From Pholiota molesta (Eukaryota; Basidiomycota; Agaricomycetes; Agaricales; Strophariaceae), in contig JACGCK010000041.1 in assembly GCA_014925825.1 (NCBI GenBank), positions 1 through 64,000 of the forward strand: a stretch of 64,000 nt of DNA. The letters run 5' to 3'. The position numbers were made by a program, and so were the translations under genes. Position 1 is the stretch's first letter. Every line of letters begins with the position of its first letter. This document shows, one piece after another, positions 23,601-35,168 of the stretch. The notes beneath the pieces are model-generated. The model searched no databases. It worked only from the letters and a program-made list of their open reading frames with translations, and was not told where the DNA came from.

Positions 23601-23861
23601 AGGCTCAGCCGATGGGTGCTCGTGTTCAGCGGCGCGACGCCGCTCGCCTACGAGCATCCTGATAATCCGGGAGGCGTGGCTCGCCGCAGAAAGCGTTGGA
23701 GAGACAGACGGTCGCTCGTCACGCAAGCTGGCGGGTCTGTCCCGCGATGCAAAGGGTTGCCTTCCAGCGTCGTAGTTAGACGAGGTCGTAGTAGAGGTTG
23801 AAGTAAAGAGTGAGGGGGCCGAGCGGGCGAAGGTGGGGTGTTCTTCCATCGATGGTGGCAT
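20681..23861 (-). CDS. Large F-box protein with an apparent single-base frameshift
   Basis: Three exons: 23581-23861, 23466-23522 and 20681-23170. The N-terminus (MPPSMEEHPTFARS) is Ser/Arg-rich. An F-box core, SLPEELWLLIFKYAAYP, lies near residue 165. A long C-terminal region has leucine-rich patches (KLEYLELVLSG, LPALKTLKATLDN, MPQLTHLSIVAADF) and an acidic stretch (DDDEDDYEDEDNED). Intron phases join correctly for exons 1-3. Directly after the F-box the frame changes at a run of six G on the plus strand (22937-22942). A seventh base there would make one continuous ~942-residue frame through FVALPPTSSNPVSARHP. No intron fits. This is either an assembly/homopolymer error or a recent mutation. 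The F-box implies a substrate-receptor role in an SCF ubiquitin ligase. Confidence 0.75.
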
Positions 23862-25486
23862 CGCGTTGGTCGATGGGTTATAAGACTAAGGAATGTGGGT
23901 GGATGAGATGGATACGAGGGAGCGCTGGGCCAGGAGAGCTGTAGCCGTCGTGTGTGAGTGGTGGAGAGGGAGAAGGACGAGTGTCATTGTCAACGGAAAT
24001 GCGGCCGCCCTGGATCACGTGACATCATGCCCCTTGCCGCATTCTGATTCTCGTTCTCTTGTCGTTCTCTTCCTCTCGTTTGCGTCCGTCTTGGTTATTC
24101 CACGGCCCAACTATTTTGGCTGGACTTGATGGATAATTATTGTGTACATAGTGGGTCTCGGTAATAACTGGGTAAGATCTGTGCGTCTGTAGTCGTCTAT
24201 TCACCTTCAAATTTCAATTGTCAATAATCAATCATCACTCGACGTGAAACTTTCACAATCGCGCGCTGCTACTATAGTCCCTGAAGAACCGCCGCCATGT
24301 CACTCACGGAAAGCCGGCTAATCTGTCCATCTACTATCCATGATCATCACATCGGAATGCCGGATGCTTCGAGTTTCTGACGGTGATTATACCGCGTCCA
24401 CTTTCTCACAGGTGCGGTCCCGGTTCATCCAGTTCCCATCTACATAGTTACATCGATGACAGCGAGAGCTGGCGTTGTCCCAACCTGGTCAAAAAGTCTC
24501 CCTTCTACCAGGCTGCACATTCTTATGCCGCCCAATTCACATGAGCGCATCATTTCTCTTCCATTCCACATATTCCATAGTAATAGTAAGTATACATAAC
24601 CTACACATATCCTATAACTCGCTATATGTAAACCTATATCCAACACGTTCTATGTATCTGCTATCCCCTACATAGCCTACCTTCCAGACCCATCGACATC
24701 TTTCCATCCATCCATCCATCTATCCATCTTCTGCTCTGCGATATATATAACTTCGCACAAAATTAGCAACAAACCACAAACGCGAACAACGAACGGCGAG
24801 CGCGCCAAAATTGCCTATATCCGATACGTTCTATCCGCTATCCCCTGCATAGCCTGCCATCGAGACCCGTCGACATCTTTCCATCCATGCACCCATCTAT
24901 CTATCTATCTATCTCCTGCTCCGCGATATATATAACTTCGCACAAAATTAGAAACAAACCCCAAACGCGAACAACGAACGGCGAGCGAGCACCAAATTTA
25001 TATTTCCTACTACTTACGCCACGACCACCATCCCAACTCTGGCGGTCTCGTGTATGTGAATATATACCCATATCCCACCGTTAGTCGACCCGCGTATCAT
25101 AAATTCAATACGTTCTCGGCAGTATTCATTTATTTCAGGCAAATTTCCCTCCGAAAGTTCTCCAAAGCTCAAACCATGTCCATAAGTATCCGCCTCCCAA
25201 TCACATCGCATGGGATAAGAGGTTCCCCCGGCTACTCAGCGGACACCAGCCAGCCTTTAATCCGCACTCTCACGCAACGTATCCGTCAACGTTCACGTCA
25301 CACCAAGAACGCCTATACATACATAGTCGCCCCCCGGAATCTTTTGTACTTTCGAGCTGTCAGAGCTAATAAGCGTCACTGGTTGCGCACGACCTATGTG
25401 TCCGCAACTTAAGCATGTGCTATGAAACATTTCGCATTCGATCTCGTCTCACACCGGTAAAGACCCATCCATATGTGTTGATTGAC
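23862..25486. other. Non-coding region with promoter of the F-box gene and tandem repeats
   Basis: The first ~300 bases are the promoter of the minus-strand F-box gene. The remainder is AT-rich with pyrimidine microsatellites and a 181-bp tandem duplication listed separately. No gene is supported. Confidence 0.55.
24635..24998 (+). repeat. 181-bp tandem duplication with CCAT/CTAT microsatellites
   Basis: Two adjacent, highly similar copies begin at 24635 and 24816. Shared stretches include TCGACATCTTTCCATCCAT, GCGATATATATAACTTCGCA and ACGCGAACAACGAACGGCGA. The second copy has a longer CTAT run. It looks like recent slippage or unequal exchange. Confidence 0.85.
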
Positions 25487-25801
25487 CTACGTGAATAGTA
25501 AATGCACGAGCGTGGCGGCATTCTGGTAGATTCTGACAGAATGTTGAACACGGCTATGAGTGGGTATCGTCCTGAATCTCAAAGCGCTGATGTAAAGCGA
25601 TGTGAGGCAGGGCAGTGTACCCACGGGCGAACGAGTATAGGTTTTGATGTTGGTGTCCAGAAAGGTGAGGTGAAAGTTAGGAGGGTGGGTTGACGGAGCC
25701 AAAGTAAAATCCAATCCGGTGAAAGCAAATTTTAAAATATCAATTTTGCGCAAGCAAGAACTTTCAGTTCGGCATGCAATATAGCTATAATTCATCCCCA
25801 C
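25487..25801 (-). pseudogene. F-box/LRR protein fragment
   Basis: One minus-strand frame contains FHLTFLDTNIKTYTRSPVGT and LPCLTSLYIS. These align with FQLTLEDSDIETYARRPVCT and LPCLKSLHIS of the F-box/LRR pseudogene at 39.2-40.3 kb. Only about 60 codons of the C-terminal repeat region remain, without F-box, start or conserved ends. It is a relic. Confidence 0.7.
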
Positions 25802-25831
25802 ACCGAGCAGACATACAGTGTCATTATCTAT

Positions 25832-28058
25832 CTAACGTCCACTCATTCTTGTGGTAATAAGCTGACCTCCATGCACATCGACATACTCCTGAGCTGCGCG
25901 AAAGATGTCCTTCAAAGGACAAAGATATTCCTCCAACACCACCGCCTTCCCATGCCTAATAAACATCGCCATCAGCCGCATATCGAAACAGAGAACTCGA
26001 ACAACATACTGGCGCTGCATATGCCGCTCCGCCTGGGCCGAAGACCTCATGTCGACCTGCATGTAGCACGCTTCACCGCACAGGCGACAGCACGGATCGT
26101 CGTCCTTCAGCGGCGCCGGTACGTTGCGCCGGTACAGAGTCTCTGTCATTTCCAGGAGGACTACCGCATCCGCTCTGGACGGACAGTCGTCTTTCAACGC
26201 TGGAAGTCGCTGGTTGCCGTAACGCGACCGCCCATCGCCCGGCCTGTGCATTTCGGATGTCAGGCATTATTCTGGCGGGCGAAGCAGCGAACTACGTACT
26301 TGCGTAATTTGAACGTCTCGTCGAAAGACCAGTTCTCTTGCCATAAATGTGTGACCTAAAACAATATACAACATCGTCAAAAAGGCGTAACACAACTCAA
26401 TAGATGAAAAAATTGCGTACCAGCTCTAGGAAGCCAGTAGGAACCTCCATATTCCTACAACCACACCCCAGTACCCCTCCACGTCATGCACATTCTCGAC
26501 GCGGATGTCGAACGCGAGCTCCGCATGATGCAGCAGGCCCCTCGCTATCTGGTGCAGCGACACGTCGTACCCCCAGCACCGCTCCTCCCACAGCACCCCC
26601 TCGCTCTCGCACACATGCAGGTGGCGCATCACGTCCGCCGCGAACAGCACCTGCGCGCACTCCCGCAGCGAATCACCGCCGACGCACGGCAGAGCGACCC
26701 GGCATCCGCTGGCAAACCGTAGCCCGCCGCGAGGTTATCGACGATCCCCTGCTTCGCGCTGTCCCTCCACGCGGCGACGTCCGCGAGGATCTGCTCTGCA
26801 TGCGCGTCGAACCGCGCAAGGGTGAACGGTATGCTCGCGTTCGCCTCCGAGAGCACCGCAAGCACCGTGTCCGTCTGCGCGGCGTTCAGCCAGTCGGGCC
26901 AGTCGCCGTGGAGACACCTGAGCTTGTAGATGGAGAGCCACTCGCTGAACCGGGTATATAGGCCTTCTGTGAATATCTCCTCGCGACGTGATGCAGCGAG
27001 CTCGTCCATTTTGTCTGCCATACCACGCCACACTGCAAGTGCGAGAGTAATCAGGTGGTAGTACGAGATAGATTGAGTCACGTACTACGCTCAGTCAATG
27101 TTTTGGGTTTCTATTTCTTCTCGATATGCTGCGGAGTCTTCTGGAATCTCGTCGCATGTGTAGCCTAGAGCGATAATCCGCGCGTCGATCCTGCGAAGAG
27201 CGCATGTTGATTCAGATGCACGAGCCGAGTGATAAGCGATGAACGTACTCCAGCTTCCGCGCTACTCTAAGCCGCGTCTTCTCCTGCTCCTTTTGCGCCT
27301 GGAGGTCATCCAGGAAATTGGCGACTAGGGTTCCATGCTCAATGAGAGCAATTACTGCATCCCGTTTCTCCGCAAGAAAGGCATTCCCTGCACCAAAGAC
27401 CTCCACTCTGTGGTACTCGGCCATAACGGCCTGCAGTTCATCTTCGAAGTATTCAACGACGCTCGGGTCGGTGACGCTATCTGCGCTGTGTCAGCAAGAT
27501 GAAATATAGAACACAGCATGGAGACGTACAATTATGAGGCACAACCCGCAGCACTGTCTCCATATACTCTTCTTCCTCATCGCCTATCATATACGTCTCG
27601 ACGTTGGCCTTGTAGCAAGATGCGCAGAAACGAACACGAAGGTTGAACAGCAGACGCCTGCCGATCTTCCCGCAGCCCTACATGCGTAGTACGCCGGGTG
27701 AGCAAACGAAAGACGTCGAGGATCAGAAATACTCACCGAACAGATGGATTCGAACAAAAGATGCGCGTAGCGTGCTTCACTAAGATCGCTAGGGCAATCG
27801 GGGAGGCCCTTCACCGTCCGCCGCGCCGCCAACCACGCGTGCCGGTTGTCCGTGCGCAAGAACATGCGCGCGAAATGGCGCGATGCGCGCGACAGGCGGA
27901 GGAGATCGAGGGGGTGGAGGTGCGAGGTGATCTCGAAGAAAATATCGAGCGGGAGCGCGAGGAGGCCTGAGAGCCTCCCGAGCATTCTGACGCGTTTGCG
28001 TTTGGGCGGGTCGGTTGCGGTGTGCTCTTCGCTGGGTGCGAGCGCTACGTCGTCGGGG
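25832..28058 (-). pseudogene. F-box protein pseudogene, family 2 (copy R)
   Basis: Exon order matches the plus-strand copy at 59.7-62.1 kb. The F-box is intact (LALPLDIFFEITSHLHPLDL). A segment GCGKIGRRLLFNLRVRFCAS and a coiled helical region with QKEQEKTRLRVARKLE follow. The C-terminal part has PCCRLCGEACYMQVDMRS, a possible zinc-binding cysteine cluster. Lesions: about two bases missing near 27085-27095, one near 26663 (after AVIRC, in the C-x2-C region) and one near 26475. The first coding exon seen in the other copy (starting MEAAQPSQS) is not found upstream of 28058. At least three frameshifts make a functional product unlikely. The F-box implies an ancestral SCF adaptor role. Confidence 0.75.
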
Positions 28059-28153
28059 CTAGGTTAGCTAACAGTTAATATCTCCGAGCTCAAACATCAT
28101 GGGACGAGCTGGCACTCAGTCCACACCTGTTTTCTCACCTGTACCGGACATCT

Positions 28154-28281
28154 TGATATATCAGCTCTTGCTATAGCAAGAGCTAGTTGATATATCAGAA
28201 CCTGTACTAGAGGAGGGTGATCGTTGATATATCAACCTCGTCTTAGCTTGTATCTAGAGGAGGGTAGCCTCTGATATATCA
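28154..28281. repeat. Cluster of four perfect TGATATATCA palindromes plus a 22-bp perfect palindrome
   Basis: TGATATATCA occurs at 28154-28163, 28188-28197, 28225-28234 and 28272-28281. Between the first two lies a perfect palindrome (28163-28184) with 11-base arms AGCTCTTGCTA / TAGCAAGAGCT. AGAGGAGGGT also recurs at 28210 and 28257. Such density is far from random. Confidence 0.85.
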
Positions 28282-29332
28282 TCCTCCCCTAGTCTGGCCA
28301 CCACCTTTCCCCAGCGGTGCGCCCCGTCCAAAATGGGACTCGGGCGCAATCAGGCACGCTTTCCGCACGCGATCGCAATCGCTTGTCTAAGTATATATAT
28401 CGGGCGAACGCCTGCGCTAGCGGCTGGCAGCAGCGGCGCACGCGCCCTCACCCCGCCCTCCCGCGCGCCCTCATGGCTACGCTCTCCTGTCCCTCCCATT
28501 CATGTTACCAATAGTTTTTGTAATGTATGCCATATATTGCTTGTGAATTGATTTTTTTCGAGCGTTTTGTAGCAAAAAAAAAATTGATTTCAATCGATAA
28601 AAGCTACCCCTCCCGATCGTACGACGAATCGCGCGTCGCCACCTCTCCTAATTCCATGCGCTGTTATGCCCTCTTGAAGTCAGAGGGCACTAAAGAATGA
28701 GCCAAAAGTGCTGAGCGCATCATCGAACACGACGCGCTCGCGTTTCGGCGTTTGCCGAAATGCCCATCAACGGTGTTGAACCACGGTTGACTTCTTCCTC
28801 GTACCACTGCCACACTCCCACTTGAGCCCCTCCCCTGCGACAGGGATGTGGGCTCTCGCTTTGAGAAACGTCGACGGATGAAAGGGAGAAGGAACACAGG
28901 GACAGGGGAGACCCGAGAGCCGGATACAAAGCAGGTGCGCCCGTCGCGCCACCCACCTTGCCCACCCGCTCACACATATCCACCTCCCTACAGTATCCGC
29001 TACGGCGACGAGGGACGCGGCCACCACACCCGTCCTCCCTTCTTCATCCCATCGCGTGACCACAGCCACCGCACCCCATGCCTGCCTCGCTGCAGCCCGC
29101 CTAGTCCCTGCGCGCTGCCTCGTCATCGCGACGAGGCGGCCTGCACGAACCCAGCTACCCCAGCACCGCCGCTCGCCTTCCACCCGCGACCGTCTCCCTA
29201 CCCTGCTGTTTCCCAAACCCACCAGCGCCCGTCCGTGCCCATGCCCATGCCTCTGAGGCTCGCCCAGCCGGCGACGGCCCTCGTACGTACAACGGGCGCA
29301 GTCCGCCGGCGGCTGGCGGGTCTGGCTGTTTC

Positions 29333-29379
29333 TGCATCACCGCATGCGGTGGTACTGGGTTAGCGCATGCGGTGATGCA
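29333..29379. repeat. Perfect 16-bp inverted repeat with 15-base loop
   Basis: The arms TGCATCACCGCATGCG (29333-29348) and CGCATGCGGTGATGCA (29364-29379) are exact reverse complements. The left arm itself contains the CCGCATGCGG palindrome core. No gene is nearby. Confidence 0.85.
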
Positions 29380-30044
29380 GGCTTAGCGCAGGGGCTGCAC
29401 GGGGAGACAACGAGCAACGGCGACGCTCATTTTCACCTCTTCGCCCGCTGCTGCAGGGTATGGGTAGGCAGGCATGCGCACGCATACGGGCACTGCCCGC
29501 TGTGGCGGATTGGAATAGCTGTGGATGGTGGGAGGCAAGAAGCGGGGACCAGGCAAGCCCTCAGCGGGCGTCGGGCGGCACGGGTGAACGCGAGCGTCCC
29601 CAAAGAATTGGTGAGGAGCGAGCCGCGCGCATTATCCCATTTCAGCATGCGTGTTTAGCCATACAGATTAAATGTTCATAGATAAGTTAGATTATTTGTA
29701 TCTAGTGTAGATGATATTTGAATGCAAATTGTTGCTCAACGTCTCTAAAATATTGGTCCATAAATTCTTCAGCAAAAGGGTTCCAAAAAGAAAAGAGGAC
29801 TTGTTCTGCCATGCGAAGCAGCGGCCCACACTCGCAAGTTAGATTCTGATGAGGAGATAACCGTAGTTGGATAGAGCCAGTCTGACCTCCCTCAATCATA
29901 TCCTGTTGTCTTTGCATTCACACACCCGCGCCTGTCAGTGAAAAAGATCTTATACATTGAGAAAATAGAGCGGCATGTCTACTATTTAAGCTCAAGTTCT
30001 CCGAGCATGAAGTGTTGTACTCACAATGTTATATTACCTCGATT

Positions 30045-30091
30045 ACAAACCTATCGCAAACATTAATGACACGTGTTTGCGATAAGTTTGT
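30045..30091. repeat. 18-bp inverted repeat with 11-base loop
   Basis: ACAAACCTATCGCAAACA (30045-30062) and TGTTTGCGATAAGTTTGT (30074-30091) pair at 17 of 18 positions. A third, single ATCGCAAACATA sits near 30400. The surroundings are AT-rich and non-coding. Confidence 0.75.
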
Positions 30092-31000
30092 GATACTCTG
30101 CCATTCTACGCTGTAATACTTGCGCTATTGGGGCCAAAAAAAGATATACATGTTCAGTAGATGATACAGATCTGATTTATGGAAGTTAGTCAATATAAGG
30201 GAAGAGTGAAGATGCACCAGTATTCGATGCATATCATCGAGGTATCATATAGAAACCCTACCGAGGATCCTGATACTGAACTAATCAGAAAAAATGAATG
30301 TATCTTCAATGTATCTTATTAAATAGAGATCATTTTCTAGTTGCAAAATATGTGCTTCTCTTAGTGGACACCAACGTAGTTCTGCCGCAATAAACTGACA
30401 ATCGCAAACATATCTCAAACCTCAGCGCTAATTCGTGACCTTCCTCACTCCTGATTGGCTGGAATGGCCGCGCCTCTTCGAAATCTATGATCAACCTTTA
30501 CTTTCTTTCATTCCTCTGCACTATGGCAATGTCAGATGCAGATAAAAAGAAATCCCATTGCATAGCTCATGCTAAACACTACAAAAAGTGAGCATTAACC
30601 TCTACTTACTACTGCCATTTCATTGAACTCTCATGTAATATTTTACGGCAACAAAAGGAACCAGACCGCCCTGCGACGTCAATCGAAGCTTCGACTGAGG
30701 TGCCTTAGAGGCATTCATAAATCAGGAAATATAAGATATGAGTATTTAGTAACATAGAATCTTCTGAGTAATCTTTATTGGCTATTTTTTCTTCTAAACT
30801 TCTCGTCTGAGTCTTACAGAATGTGTTCAAAATCAAGATAGAACAAATTTCATCAATAAACTATGTGATTTACACCAAGAAAAGGAACTACAGTGCAACG
30901 CAGACGGACGAGCGAGCATAAGCTCATCTGTCGTCGCTGTCCATTGTTGACGTCGTTCGCGCCGCTCGTTCGTGGATAGACATTGTGGAGGCGATGGTCG

Positions 31001-33110
31001 GTGGTGATGTACAGGCTGGCGCAGGCGGTGTCGACATCGGCAATTATTTGTGCATCATTCATTCCTTGTTCGACATGGAGGAAGTGGCAGAGGCGGTGGT
31101 ACAGCAGGGGCTCAGACGGATGCGGTGTTCAAGTAGTGGCAGGCGGCAGGACGTACCGCTAGGTGGAATTCTCCTGTCGCTGGCGGTCCTGCGCCCGTCG
31201 TGCACTGCTGCCGTTGTGTTCGTGCGTGCGTGCGTCATTGGTCGGTGTAATCGCCGCCATCGTTGTTCACTGTCGTTGTCATTCACCGCCGCCGTTTGTA
31301 GTGCGCGGTGAGATAGGCAGGAAACAGGCGCGACAAATGGGAAGACCTTCCACGGGTGTCTGCACCCAGTTCCTTGAGAAAGGCCTCGCTGATCTTCAAG
31401 GCGCCGGGCCCTGTCGAGGTGCTTAACGTAGAGGTGTTCAGGTGGTTAGGGATAGAAGGGCTTGAATGTAGGACCATACCTGAGCTGCACACCGCGAGGA
31501 GACGACGATCCGCGCTTTCGGTGGGGGTGACCGCCGCCGTTCCGATGAGATTGGACAGATCGTATTCGATGCTCACAGGTGCGTGGTGGCGTGAGGCTGG
31601 GAGTGGGCGCGACGGAGGACTGGGGGCACATACGCATTACGTAGTAAGGGCGTGCACCGCGGGACGGCGAGCGCCGTCGGGCGCGCGGGCGGCGTGGCGT
31701 GCAACGTGTTTGTGGGTGTTGCGAATGGGCGCGGCTGGAGGTATGTGAGCGTGGAGAATGGAGCGCACGGGGGAGCCCAAACGCACCTGGGAGGAGGAGG
31801 ACGCCGACAACTTGAACGCGTCCCTGCCATGGCCCACATCACCTTCAGCGCGCGTCACGCGCAGCTCCCACCGCCGAGGACCGGAACGGCGCTGGTGGCG
31901 CGCTGCGTCGCGTCGCCGTCGGGCATGTGCGCGGGCGGCGCGCCACTGCGCCCCGCTGTCATCTGGGACATCGTCGTTGGCCCTCGGGTGGTGCACGCAG
32001 GGGTGGCGGTGACGTGGGTGTTGCAGCAGATAGAGCATGGTGGTGGGCACGCAGAATACAGAAGACGGGGGCATCTGAAAGCGACCAGGAACGTAGCCAA
32101 TGGAATGGATGTAGTTTGGACGCCATCAACGTACCCCAGACCCGGCGCTCAGCGGAACAAGACTCATGTTCTCAAGGCGCGTCTCCCCGGTGTCGGAAGG
32201 GGGGACGAGGAGGATGCACGTGTGTTATGAGCAGCCGAAGGATGCGATGTGAGGCACAGGATGTGGCCCAGGAGGCGCAGGAAGCCAAGGATGCGGTCGA
32301 CGAAGACCAAACGAAGACGCGGAGGGGGAGATTGATGGGGAAGTACGTCATTGGCTTCGGGTCCGAGCGCACTATGTGATGGCCCCTGTGATGGCTCTCT
32401 TTAGACCAACATCAACGACCGACACCGCGAATGAGAACAGCTCTGTACTGAGGAATACTTCCCAGCGGAACGCCGTGATCAGTTCACCAGGTCAGCTCGT
32501 CCACGCCCACCTGCTACGTCATTCACACCTCTTCCTATAGGCCATCCGCGAATGCCGGAAGCACGACGACTACCAGGAGTCCATCCGCTGGCTACCTTCC
32601 TTCGTCGACGCGTGCGCCGCTCCCGCCCGCGAGCCAGGACGATGCCCACGTTAGCGGTCCCGCCAAATGTACGTTCCTTACTTAGATGACGTATATGGCC
32701 CACCCAAGCTTCGTTATGTTACATGATCAGACCTGCGGCCTGAACGTTTGAACGCTTGAATCTCTGCATCTTCGTACTTCGTGCCCTCCTCGCACGTTTC
32801 GCGAACACTACGCGCATGGACGCCATCATCGACGATGCCCACAGGGACGAGGACTGGAGGCAGTGATGCTATGTATCAGGTACACCCCATGACATCCTAT
32901 GCCCCCCGTACGAATCCGTACCGACAGTGCTCCTGCTCCAGGTCCTTCTGACTCCCGGATCCCCGCGCCCATCGGTCCCAGCCCAACGATGAACGCTGCG
33001 CACGTACACGGATCCAACACGTCCTTGTCCACTCCCATTCGGTGCGGTTCCGATGCGATCTACGGAAATGATATCAGGAAGGCCGTTTTGTGTTCGCCCA
33101 TCGACCAGGT
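31001..33110. other. Unrecognised region, possible gene fragments
   Basis: Coding-like composition but no gene I can support. On the minus strand 31283-31576 is open (SIEYDLSNLIGTAAVTPTES ... ISEAFLKELGADTRGRSSHL) and could be an exon. A minus-strand frame across 31.75-32.07 kb is also open. No conserved motif ties them together, and splice joins tried between them did not give a convincing protein. Confidence 0.3.
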
Positions 33111-33112
33111 AC

Positions 33113-34033
33113 GTGCCCGTTCTTTGATTTCCAAAGCACCGCACTGACCCTTGGTCTAGATCGCCTGCCTCCCCATTCTGCACGTCAGATAATTGGCGAG
33201 TTACGTGGGCTTCGTAGTCGAGAGCTTCATGTCGAAAAGACGCGCTGCATTCCCCAACATGGCAACGTCGTTGAGCTCTAGGAAACATCCACGTCGAATC
33301 CAAGCGAATACCCTCAATACCGCGTTTTATACAAACATGGAGGGCATGGATTCCTGTGAGTCTTCTCTTCTTCATCGTATCTCGAAGCGTCAAACATCCT
33401 CGCACACCCCATCTCACCTCCGCATCTCGCAGTCCGCCTTCCGCTCCTCGCCATCCAGATCCTCCAGCTCACCATCGCCATGCTCAAATCCGTGATCTAT
33501 GGTCCGAAGAATCATGATCTTAGTACCACCCGCTCGCGCCGCGTCTCAGCGACACGCAGCCCCGAAGGCGCCGACAACCGCCGGCTATGGAGGGAAGGTT
33601 GATTTGGTATGCACCTCTTCCATTCTTTAATGCTTCAAAGCACCGCACTAATCTTCTTGCAGATCGTCTACGTCCCCATCCGACGCCGTAAGTAATCGGA
33701 CCTCGTAGTCGAGAGCCGCACGTCGGAAGAATGCGCCGCCTTCCCCCACATGGTAGTGAACATCGTTGAGCTCGCGGAAGCGTACGTTCTTGTGGGTCTT
33801 CTCTTCGTCATCGTGTTTTGGAGCGTTGAACATAGTCTTTTCGCGATAGGCAACGCAACTCCATCTCACCTCCGCACGCCGCAGCCCGCCTTCCGGTCCT
33901 CGACGTCCAGATTATTCAGCTCTCAACTCCGCGATCCACGATCCGAAGAATCGTGATCATTGGACCAGCCGCTCGCGCCACGTCTCATCGACACGCAGCA
34001 CCCGACGGCGCCAACCGCCGCCGGCTGGGCTAC
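33113..34033 (+). repeat. Diverged tandem duplication of about 0.45 kb
   Basis: Copy one runs about 33113-33597 and copy two about 33622-34033. They share CAAAGCACCGCACT, TCGTAGTCGAGAGC, CATCTCACCTCCGCA and CCGAAGAATC in the same order. The second contains a hydrophobic open segment (VNIVELAEAYVLVGLLFVIV) that is disrupted in the first. It looks like two exons of an unknown membrane protein family, both degraded. Confidence 0.65.
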
Positions 34034-34153
34034 GCTCTGCGCAGGAACGCGATCCGGGGAGCGCGCGGTGCCGAAAATCACCCTTCCCTCATCCCATCGC
34101 GCGCTGCGAGACACACAATAAGCACTGACTAACTGACGGACACCCCACGCCCC

Positions 34154-34218
34154 CACGATCTATCTTCACCCCGCGCTCCACGATCTACCTCCACCCCGCG
34201 CTCCACGATCCATCTGCA
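34154..34218 (+). repeat. 25-bp tandem repeat, about 2.6 copies
   Basis: The unit CACGATCTATCTTCACCCCG followed by CGCTC starts at 34154, 34179 and 34204; the last is partial. The copies differ at a few positions. Confidence 0.8.
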
Positions 34219-35168
34219 CGAACGCGCCCCTGAGAAACTGAACTTCCACGGCGGAGGGCCTGCCCCGCCCGCATGCCACATCCCAAGAGCTCCCAGTTCA
34301 AGCGAGAGCGCAGCGGATGCGCGCGGCTTCCCGTCCCGCTACGCCGGTCGCCCCGCCGCGTGCGTCGAGGCGCACGGCGGCGGCGCGGTATCACGCTGGG
34401 ATGATGAGCGTCGGAGAGGCGGGTTGCGTGGGGGAATGACACGCGAATATTTTATTTTTCGTTTTGTTTTTTTCATTGTAATTCCGAAAAGGCTTCATCA
34501 ACCCATAGGTTTAAATCTGGGCGCTACTGTCAGTCTACTGAGCATGAACTTCCTACGACCGGATGTGTACCGTACTGCTATTCTTCCCCTCCCTCCTCTC
34601 TACTCGGCGTATCGGCTGCTTTTGATGTCTCGACGCGTTTCTCGCTCTGGCTTCTCTCCGTCTATGCACCACTCTCCCAATGAAGATAATGACGAGCTGA
34701 AATAGTGCCTTCTAAGTGGCCACCAGTCTAAGTGGCGTCATGGATGCCAGCATAGACTCGTCATTACCATGGTCATTCAGCGCCCTGCTCCCCTGGAGTC
34801 AGTTTTGATGATCTCATGCTGCCACATACGGCCGATTTATCTCCAGCAGATCAACCGCCCGTCCTGGTAAAGGAGGTTCGAAAGCTGATGATTCGATGGA
34901 CCACGGTAATTTAAACTTAGATCGTCAATTATCCTTCGGCCAGCTGTTGTAAACCCGTGGTGCAAGGACAGTGCCATAGTTCCTCGGACACGTCGGGCTT
35001 CGACACTGTACACATCTTTTATGATCGGCCAGGACGATCCGCTGCAAGTTTCAACTTGTAAATACCAGGCGGTAATTACCTTCTGTGCGTATATAGGACT
35101 AATGTCAGAATGGACAGGGTGCACTATTTTTTTACAAATAGCGAGATACTATTAGGCGCTATGATAGT
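34219..35168. other. Intergenic region, nothing recognised
   Basis: GC-rich to about 34430, then AT-richer. Open frames on either strand are short and carry no motif I know. Confidence 0.45.

Larger units (their letters stand above)
28059..31000. other. Long region without recognised genes
   Basis: 28.3-29.65 kb is GC-rich with many spurious open frames on both strands and no known motif. 29.65-30.95 kb is AT-rich with none. Notable DNA structures are listed separately: palindrome cluster 28154-28281, hairpin 29333-29379, hairpin 30045-30091. It could be old transposon debris. I cannot name a family. Confidence 0.45.

Noticed and set aside
28848..29363. Gene in the GC-rich region 28.6-29.6 kb
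   Set aside because: Several overlapping frames on both strands, all compositionally biased, with no domain, signal peptide or splice structure.
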